Positions 33,634 to 64,000 of a DNA stretch of 64,000 nucleotides are shown here, in pieces. The notes under the pieces are model-generated. The model was not told the DNA's origin and ran no database searches. It worked only from the letters and a program-made list of their open reading frames with translations. Origin of the DNA: Uloborus plumipes (lineage: Eukaryota; Arthropoda; Arachnida; Araneae; Uloboridae); NCBI GenBank assembly GCA_038373865.1, contig JAXGGA010002054.1, forward strand, positions 62,001 through 126,000, read 5' to 3'. Both the position numbers and the translations under genes were made by a program. How positions within the stretch are numbered: position 1 is the stretch's first letter; the number at the start of each line of letters is the position of its first letter.

Positions 33634-35600
33634 CACTGCGATGCAAAAGTTTAGACAAAATGCAAATATGTGAATAAAAAGAAAACTATTCAACGAAATG
33701 CTTTCAAATTTCTACTGCAGGTACACAATTTGGTCCCAAATACGTGTCTGGAGTTCTTATAACTATAACTGGAATCAAATTTTGGATATTACAAAAGATA
33801 TTTTTTTACATTGTTGCAAAAGTTTAGACAATAGTCAGATTTTATGCAAATATCCATTGAAATGTGATTGGTGGAGGAAATGCGGGATGTATTATTCATT
33901 TATGAAGTGCAGAGATTGCTGAATAAATAATCAAAATCTCAAAAGCTCTTTAGTTCTCGTGTAAAGAAGATGAGAAAGTTTGGAAGCCGAAATTTGAAAA
34001 TGAACCTACTTTCAGGGGTGATTGTGAGTTCATGAAAAAATACCTGAAAGTTTTGAAGAGAAGCGTGTGTGTGTAAGACGGGGGGCGGGGGTTCCTTATT
34101 CAAAAAACCAAAGTTCCTATTATTTAAGCACACCTAATTTTATAATTATACCTTTTTTTTTAATAAATTGTCTTTCATAAACAAACAAGACACATTTCAT
34201 ACATTCTAATAATTTCAAACAGTTTCTAGTCAAAAACAATAGAATGGCATCTTAACATTTTTGTTTGATGAATATTATTAGTAATTATCGGAAAATCACC
34301 GAAAATTCGAAAAAAAAATACCGAAGGTGGGAAGACAAAAGCATAATTGAAAATATTTTATTTCCGGTATTTTCGATCATGAAAATACCAGAATCAATCA
34401 TGAAAATACCGGAAATCCGGTAAAATACCGGAACACAATCACCCCTGCCTACTTTATTAATTTTTTGTCTTTTAAATCGGCTCTAAAATGGTAGCACATT
34501 ATTTTTTATTTTGTGGAGAGCAAATTCAAAGATGCGTATCGATCAAAAAGTCTAACAAAATAATATTTCTTAAGGATGAAGGAATTGAAAGAGCGGCTCA
34601 GATTGACGATTAGCCCCTTAATCCTACAAAACTTCAACTTGGGTCAAAAACAGCACGTGACCGCATAAATAGATGAACAACTGAATCGGAATGAATAAAA
34701 AAACCAAGAATTGTGCTTGAGAATTTTCGGACAGAGTGTCACAAATAAGCCAGATTTTATTGGTAAAAGTAGCACAGCATATAATCACTGGATATTTCTC
34801 AAGTCCCGCGAAAAGAATTATAAATCCATCTAGGCCATCCTAATTTTAATAATTTTTATCAAAGAAAGTACCATTCATTTTTTAGTCAGGATGATACATA
34901 TGCTGCTTTTCACATTAAAATCTGGCTTATTTGAGACACTCTGTCCGAAAAGGCTCGGTCACAATTCTTTCCTTTTTTATGCATTCCGATTCAGTTGTTT
35001 ATCTACTTATGCTGTCATGTGCTGTTTTTGACCCAAGTTGAAGTTTTGCAGGATTAAGGGGCGAATCGTCAGTCTGAGCCGTTTTTTCAATTCCTTAACC
35101 CTTAAGAAATATAATTTTTCTTAGACTTTTTGATCGATACGCATGTCTGAATTCGCTCTCCATAAAGTAAAAAACAATGTACTACCATACTGGAACCGAT
35201 TTAAAAGACAAAAAATTAATAAAGTAGGTTCATTTTCAAATTTCGGCTTCCAAACTTTCTCATCTTCTTTACACGAGAACTAAAGAGCTTTTGAGATTTT
35301 GATTATTTATTCAGCAATCTCTGCACTTCATAAATGAATAATACAGTCCCGCATTTCCTCCACCAATCACATTTCAAGGGATACTTGCATAAAATCTGAC
35401 TATTGTCTAAACTTTTGCAACAATGCAAAAAAATGTCTTTTGTAATATCCAAAATTTGATTCCAGTTATAGTTATAAGAACTCCAGACACGTATTTGGGA
35501 CCATATTGTGTACCTGCAGTAGAAATTTGAAAGCATTTCGTTGAATAGTTTTCTTTTTATTCACATATTTGCATTTTGTCTAAACTTTTGCATCGCAGTG
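33634..35600. mobile_element. Tc1/mariner-type giant foldback (level 4)
   Basis: Ends CACTGCGATGCAAAAG and its reverse complement are flanked by TA at 33632-33633 and 35601-35602. Apart from one insertion in the left arm, the arms pair over about 690 bp each around a centre of about 150 bp near 34762-34912. An identical short frame on opposite strands at 33698 and 35536 only reflects the palindrome. There is no transposase gene; original length about 1.52 kb. Confidence 0.82.
34013..34447. mobile_element. hAT MITE, 435 bp, in the left arm of the foldback (level 5)
   Basis: Termini CAGGGGTGATTGTG and CACAATCACCCCTG are flanked by a perfect CCTACTTT duplication at 34005-34012 and 34448-34455. 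The right arm of the foldback still has the empty site near 35220. The interior has repeated words of the ACCGGAAATACC type. Confidence 0.92.
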
Positions 35601-35800
35601 TATAAGTGGGGGGCGTGGTTTTTGATGTTTTCTGATAAAATTGCATTGTTTGGACCCTCCCCCCTGGAAAAACTTGAAATGACAGCCCTGCTGTCATACT
35701 ACTTGGATCGAAAGAAAAATTTCTATATGAAGTCCCAGATCTATAAGGTTAACAGAGCTCCTATTTTGGTTGTCAAACTGTTATTTATGCGATTATAACT

Positions 35801-36000
35801 ATGGAAAGGTGGCTCAAAACAGGGAACCATCAACAACAACTGAATCTGAGCCACTTTTATCTACTGGATCACCTTCAGCACGCATTAAATCGCCTTCAAA
35901 ACGACAAAAGACTACAGATAAGTACAATCCTATTTAGTGTAATTTATGCAGGGACTCCCCAATCTGAAACTATTCGAAGGGGAAAATTTATCTTGCTGAA
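35801..36000 (+). pseudogene. frameshifted N-terminus of a hAT transposase
   Basis: The frame opens with MERWLKTG and, after a shift, continues as EPLLSTGSPSARIKSPSKRQ. This serine-rich start followed by a KRQK cluster resembles the N-terminus of ZMYM1-like hAT transposases. A homologous broken start lies at 52807. No catalytic region remains. Confidence 0.55.
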
Positions 36001-36725
36001 TGAAAGTCCTAATCACTACTTTGCTACAAAAAAAAAGTCATTTTTTAATATTCAAGAACTTGTATTGTTTATTAAGGGCTATTCATTATGAAACTTTATA
36101 AAAATAATAATTATAAAATTGCAAAAAGACAATTTCACAATGAAATTCAGAATTTCTGTAATTGGAAGGTCAATTAAAATAATAAACTGGGAATACAGAT
36201 TAAAACATGTTTACTTTAAAACATATATGCATTATGTGTGTTAGTTGCATGTATAATAAAAACCCAACTAAAATATTAAACATTTTAGAAACATTTTATT
36301 AACATTTTTCACGAAAATCAATACAAGATATAAGAGATGAATAACAAGATATTCAACAAGGAGCATAAATTCATTTTTTCCAGCACTCACTCACTTTGCT
36401 TAAACATATGCAACAATGACACAAATTCAATTTCCATTGCGTTAAAAATTTCACAAGCCTTAAGTTTTAAAAACACACATATCACATCTCATGTATAGAT
36501 ATTTAATTAAATGCATAAGAACACAACAATAGTAAATATTAAAATATGTACCTTAACAACACAAACAACGATAAAATGAGCATATTTTATGTGAATAAGT
36601 AATCTCTCATTGACAGCATTGAACTTTTTCAGTTGCGCTGACTGTTCCACTTAAACAAATTTTCTCTTACATGGTTGACTCATTCACATAAAAAACAAGC
36701 ACATGTACAAGCACAAGCTAAAGTA

Positions 36726-37153
36726 CAGTAGAGTCTCGAAAATATGAGGTAATTGGGACTTACGCTACCTCGGATTACTAAAAACTCGGATTACTCGGAA
36801 AAAAATTTTAACAGTAGAGACACAACAGTAGACACTTTTCAATCGTCATACGAAATGAAAACTGTTAATTTCAAGTTTTATATATCAAGTTAGAATTTCC
36901 ACAGCATATAGTAATATATCTCTAGCAGTTTAAGAATATTTCGCGACACTTGGTAAATGTCATTAAAACCGACCTCTCAACACTTTTTTTCAAACTACTT
37001 TATTGAGAGCATAAAAGGAAATTTTTCACTAGCAAAAGTTTCTTACTTTCAGATTTTAATTCAAACTGTCTTTTTAGGTGTTTAAAATATACCTTAAACT
37101 GTCAATAAAACACCTCGGATTATAACCAGAGCCTCGGATTTTCGAGACTACTG
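36726..37153. mobile_element. Tigger/pogo-like MITE, 428 bp
   Basis: Ends CAGTAGAGTCTCGAAAATAT and its counterpart TTTTCGAGACTACTG are flanked by TA at 36724-36725 and 37154-37155. The interior repeats CTCGGATTA. It lies in the 3' flank of HDAC3. Confidence 0.8.
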
Positions 37154-37155
37154 TA

Positions 37156-38590
37156 ATAACAAAATGTCAAGCATTGCTAAAACTGCACTGAAGAACAAAG
37201 GGAGTCAGTTCAAGCATACAACAGTAACTGGAATGCAGATAGGGCAGCTCACTAACAAGGTAGTTATAAATATAGAAATTACACATAATAATAATTTCAC
37301 AAGTTCCACGCTGTGTGCCACAAACGATCAGTGAAATTACATATCCATGTTTAAGAATTACAAGTAAATTCCTTTCCAGTAGAGCCATATAGCTGTGTTC
37401 ACTTTAGCTGAAATAAGGATTCTTGTAACTCTAAAAGTCATGTGTGTAATTTTTACTGCAATGCATCTCTATACTGGATTAGCTCCATCATAAAAGTCAT
37501 CACAAAAAAAGGCTGATTTCATTCTTCAGAATTAAAACTCTAAATTCATGGAACCCATTTCCCAACGCTTAGTTAGCATGTGTAAGTACAAAATGAAAGA
37601 AAAATAGAAGCATTTAAAAATATATTATTAGAAGTTACAGCTTAATAAACATAATAAAAACAATCTGGGTATGTAAGATTTTTTTTAAAAAGAGAAAAAA
37701 TTGTGGTCTTTGTTAAAAGTTTTACAGTTGGCACTAAGTCATTTTGTTTGCAATCAGAGGAACTATCAGAGTTTATTTGAAGCACGGGCAAACGTTTTAG
37801 AAGAATAAAAAGATAAACCTTGTTTTCTAGCTCAGAAGAAAAAATGAATAATAATTAAGTATTCAATAATAATTTAGTTTATATTTTTAATCCAATTTTT
37901 CCTTATTTTCCAACCTTCTTTAAAAATTTAAAACATTTCACAGTAAGAAAGTCAAATATTTGAGCAAATTTACCTTAAAGTATTCAAGAAATGACAAATT
38001 TGATACTTTTATCACAAAAACAAAGAATAAATGAGTTTAAACAGACCTTTTGAGTTTTATAGAAGAATTTGTATTTACAATACACTATGCAAAAAGTTTG
38101 TTGATAAGTCACTTATATTTTTTTCAGAATGGTCAGGCAGAATTTTTAAAAATTATAACTACATTATAGTTTTATAAGTACCCCATGTGTGGACTCTCAT
38201 ACTTAATTATTATTTTTAGACAGTAGGAAAAGAGAAATGACCCTCACTTCTTTGTAACAATAAATACTTTTCTATTGAGATAAGAGTTGACTCATTATGT
38301 TTTCAAAACTTGAAATAATTGGTGTAACTGCAAAACAAAAGACAACAAATCACTGGTATAAAATGACGAAAAAGAAAAGGGGGGCAATTAGATGGGGGAG
38401 GGGGATAATTTTGTAAATAAAAATAAAATCTGCAGATAAAACTACTTTATAAAATATACACGAATTTACTTTTAGAGGATAAATATATTACAAAATATAC
38501 TTAAAATTTGTCAAAGTATACTCCCAAGCTTTCGTCCATCAGAACAAAATAATAACTTTCTAATGAATGGCCCATTGCAATCATGTGCCT
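37156..38590 (-). other. probable HDAC3 3' UTR and downstream DNA
   Basis: No gene recognised. Several TTTATT words (AATAAA on the minus strand) occur, for example near 37772, so the polyadenylation site cannot be fixed by reading alone. Confidence 0.4.
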
Positions 38591-61323
<22,733 letters not shown>

Positions 61324-61660
61324 CTAAAACATAAAAAATATTTTTAGTTAATTTGGTATAGCGCTCTAAAACGGACCTTACAACTTAACTTTGTGTAACA
61401 AAGCATCAAAACATGTGTAACAATTTTATTTAATCCTAAGTTAAAAAATCCTACAAGTTAAAGCCAGTTATTTTTTTTTAAATGAATCTTATTTCAAGTG
61501 CTAAGTATGAGAGAACGTAAGAATATATTTTGAATTAAAAACAATTAATGTATAACAACTTTAAAACTACTTATCTTTTCTGAATCTTACAACATATACT
61601 GTTTAATTCCCCGAACATGAAATAAAGAGCAAAATAAAATGTAAAGGGTAAAACCCTTAA

Positions 61661-61888
61661 CCCTTTGAAGCAGAAATGGGACACTGATGTCCCACAGAAA
61701 AAACACCAAATCCCCATGAATATTTTACCTTTTATGCAGAAAGAGACATTGTTTTCCTATGATGTATTACATAACTAGAATATTATTAAAAGGTTAAATA
61801 GAATATTTCCCCTTGCTTTGACGAAAATTGATACAGAATAATGAGCAAAGTATAAAAAATATGTTGATAAAAATTCTGCATCAAAGGG
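61661..61888. mobile_element. piggyBac-like MITE, 228 bp
   Basis: TTAA at 61657-61660 and 61889-61892 flank ends CCCTTTGAAGCAGAA and TTCTGCATCAAAGGG. Internally it also has a short GGGACA..TGTCCC palindrome. Confidence 0.82.
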
Positions 61889-62180
61889 TTAACACACTAA
61901 TATGGCTTAGAATAATACAATTACTAAATACTGGACTCTCTTGCTGAAAACATACATAGCATGATCAAGAAAAAACTATAAACTTACAGATTATTTAAAA
62001 CAAGATTTCTTCCTTATAATAACATCTTTTAATGATTATAACATATTTTTGAATCTTATAGTTTATGAATGGACAACTACAGCATCTCTTAAATTTTCCA
62101 AATTGTTATGCTATCTTATCAAAAATGATCTCCTAAATTCGAAAATCCAATTCATTTTCCGCAAAAAAAAAATATTTAAT

Positions 62181-62290
62181 TACTTATTAAGCATTTTAAT
62201 CGCCCCAAAAGTGCCATGAGAAGAAACGATCTCTGATTGGCTTGACGTCATTCGTGCCTGACGTATACCACGCCCCTCTCCTTCGCAATA
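62181..62290. promoter_or_regulatory. GC-richer patch with promoter-type words
   Basis: Within about 100 bp occur GATTGGC (inverted CCAAT box), TGACGTCA (CRE), a second TGACGT and CCACGCCCC (KLF/Sp-type). It lies upstream of the visible HDAC3 exons, so it could be an internal promoter or enhancer, or part of a repeat. There is no direct evidence of activity. Confidence 0.3.
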
Positions 62291-62612
62291 CGTTTTTCAA
62301 TGCGAGTTAAACGCTGATGCTTCTTAAACTTTATTATTTCTTACATACATTTAATATTTGAAATAAAGCTTTGATTTATAAATATTATTGCGTGTTGAAA
62401 CAATTATTCTAGACAGCCAACATGAATAGTTTGGCGCAAATAACAGAGTAAATGATTATGTAGTTCTTATCACTGAAGCAGCAGTTTTCTTTTTGGCTGA
62501 GATATGCAAGCTCAGGGGTATTATTTTCTCGTTTGTTTTTCATTTTGCAACGTTTAAATAAGTCCTGAAAGTTAATTTACACGAGAATATATTTTTTTAA
62601 AATCTAAACCTT

Positions 62613-62854
62613 GTTTCTATCAGCTTGATTCACACTAAAAAGAATAAAATAAAATAAATATTTTATTCCTTGACAGGGGTACCCACAGGGGGGATTATGG
62701 CGCAAGTTGCGCCATCAAAATTGTGGGGGGGGGGATTTTTTAAACTAATTTATTTATTTAAATTATTTATTATATTTTTTAATCAAATTATTTACTGATT
62801 TTTTTAATGTAAATTATTCATTAATTATTTCTTTTTAATTTAAATTATTTCTTT

Positions 62855-62885
<31 letters not shown>

Positions 62886-63519
62886 TTTTGTGTGTGTGTG
62901 TGCTTGGAATGTTTGGAATGGGGAAAAAAGCGATTCTATTCTGCGCATAATTAGTACTTAAAAAAAAATAATATATTTAAAAAAATAACAGTTACCATTT
63001 AAAAAAATAAATAAAAATATTTTAAAAAGTAAATAAATAAAAAATATTTAAAAAATAATAATAATATTTAAAAATAATATTAAAAATAAATAAATGATAT
63101 TAAAAAATAATAAATAAAAAAGAGGGATAAAATAAAAAGCACAATAGGGCTGTGAAAAATTTTTGGGGGGGAATTTGCGCCATTGAGCTTGGGGGGAATG
63201 GGCGCCCCTGTTCCTTGATTACAATGCTTAAAAATTTCAGTTGATCTTAATGTATTTATATTTAGATAAATGCTAAAGCAGCCAATAAAATTTAAATCAA
63301 AATTGAGAGAAGAAGAAAAATAGGCGGTATCGTATAAGCTACTAAGCAGTAAACCGCCTATATCTTCTTTTAAATTTTTATTTAAAAATGTGGGTGGCTA
63401 ATTTAGCATTAACCGAAATATAAATCTTAAAATCAATTGAAAATTTTGAGTATTGTAATCAAGAAATCAAATACTTATTTTATTTTATACTTATTATTGC
63501 CAATCAAGCTGATGGAAAT
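62613..63519. repeat. palindrome of about 360 bp, interrupted by a hAT MITE
   Basis: Without the inserted MITE, the left (TATCAGCTTGATT, AAATAAAATAAATA, CCTTGATTACAATGC) mirrors the right (GCAATCAAGCTGATGG and so on) around a centre near 63341 with TAGGCGGTA and TAAACCGCCTA. Outer limits are approximate. Confidence 0.68.
62674..63210. mobile_element. hAT MITE, 537 bp, perfect 8 bp duplication
   Basis: TTCCTTGA at 62666-62673 and 63211-63218 flanks ends CAGGGGTACCCACAGGGGGG and GGGCGCCCCTG. GGCGCAAGTTGCGCC near the left and TTTGCGCCATTG near the right extend the inverted ends. The centre is an AT-only TTTA/TAAA stretch. Confidence 0.9.
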
Positions 63520-64000
63520 AGTCTTTCAATGAAAAAAAAAATGTTTATTTAAAAATTGTTTTGTTTTGAAATTTATTTGAAATAAATGGTTTTGAAATTT
63601 AATTAAAAATAAAACTAAGATATCAAGTAAAAAATAATAACAATAACAATAATAATAAAAGAAAAAAAAAGATTTTGACTTTAGTTTTACCATAAATGTA
63701 CTGCGCATAAAAAGAGAATGATTTACACCTACCGTCAATCTGTTCGTTAAATTTGTTAATAAAAAAATTTGCAGCTACAATTATTTTTCATTGTATTTGG
63801 AAATAATTAAAATGCGAAAGCAAAATGTGAACATTAGGGCAGAGAAAGTAAACTAAGAAATAATCTTTAAAAACGGTGGATTTAGTGGTTGAGTTCGTAA
63901 GTTAGTGGCTTGACTAACCATTATTGGATAAACTACCACTATCACATGCATGTGATTTTAATCTTCCCTTTCAAACAAATTAATATTTATAAAAATGTAA

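Larger units (their letters stand above)
33558..35690. mobile_element. hAT-like C-rich MITE, interrupted (level 3)
   Basis: The right end, AAATGACAGCCCTG, and the interior align with the reverse complement of 9496-9646. Flanks CTGTCGTT at 33550-33557 and CTGTCATA at 35691-35698 look like a mutated 8 bp duplication (6 of 8 match). The left end is shortened. Confidence 0.58.
33380..35748. mobile_element. piggyBac-like MITE, interrupted (level 2)
   Basis: TTAA flanks at 33376-33379 and 35749-35752 bound ends CCTTTTGGAACCGG and AAGG. The two parts (33380-33557, 35691-35748) align to the uninterrupted copy at 60681-60912. The homologous hAT copy shows CTGA, without an insertion, at the matching place near 52757. 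Confidence 0.78.
32935..36030 (+). mobile_element. decayed hAT element, outermost shell of a five-level nest
   Basis: It begins CAAGGGCGGATACAGG and aligns with the hAT copy at 52317-53830 up to 33375 and again after 35753. The gap is filled by a piggyBac-like MITE with its own insertions. After the gap it carries the start of a transposase frame at 35801. No right terminus is found, so the 3' limit is approximate. Confidence 0.65.
61324..64000 (-). other. HDAC3: HDAC3 intron, continuing past the window end
   Basis: I searched the minus strand for the conserved HDAC N-terminus ([20 protein letters not shown]) and found nothing. The interval holds a piggyBac-like MITE, a GC-richer promoter-like patch and a palindrome with a hAT MITE. 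Confidence 0.7.

Noticed and set aside
33698..35536. Identical frame on opposite strands starting MLSNFYCRY
   Set aside because: The duplicate only reflects the palindromic arms of the foldback; no transposase motif is present.

Overview
This window is nuclear DNA from an animal, most likely an arthropod and plausibly an arachnid such as a spider. The evidence is spliced genes with GT-AG introns of up to 18 kb, AT-rich non-coding DNA, two protein genes with clear animal orthologues, and a dense load of DNA transposons, MITEs and tRNA-derived SINEs. The lineage call is an inference from the repeat types, not from a marker gene.

Two convergent genes organise the window. On the plus strand, a Di-Ras small GTPase is encoded by two coding exons (969-1106 and 19461-19925), which give a complete 200-residue protein ending in a CaaX box. 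Its 18.35 kb intron is packed with transposons. On the minus strand, a class I histone deacetylase, HDAC3, runs from 61323 down to 38591 in twelve visible coding exons. Together they give 388 residues, and all catalytic residues are present. By alignment to human HDAC3 the first 46 residues are missing, and their exon or exons lie beyond position 64000. Between the two stop codons are 18.7 kb without a recognisable host gene.

Mobile elements by region. 1-10 kb: a Harbinger-type MITE with two CRE motifs, a MITE with an internal tandem duplication, a TA-flanked element carrying an array of a short motif and inserted into an older repeat, and a SINE. 10.0-13.8 kb: a 3.8 kb element with long inverted repeats and a decayed gene for a PIN-like nuclease protein with a cysteine-rich tail. 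16.5-19.3 kb: a foldback, a 650 bp CT-rich microsatellite and a MITE. 20.8-23.2 kb: a 2.4 kb palindromic element with an 8 bp target duplication. 24.4 kb: a non-LTR retrotransposon tail. 31.4-36.0 kb: a second SINE, then five elements nested in one another. Within the HDAC3 introns: Tigger-like, hAT-like and piggyBac-like MITEs, a decayed hAT element, a THAP-like remnant and a non-autonomous Helitron.

The two host genes have no evident functional link. Di-Ras proteins are membrane-bound Ras-family GTPases. HDAC3 is a nuclear lysine deacetylase that acts in NCoR/SMRT-type corepressor complexes. The part least covered by standard annotation is the 10-13.8 kb element, whose protein combination and repeated ends do not match a family I can name with confidence.
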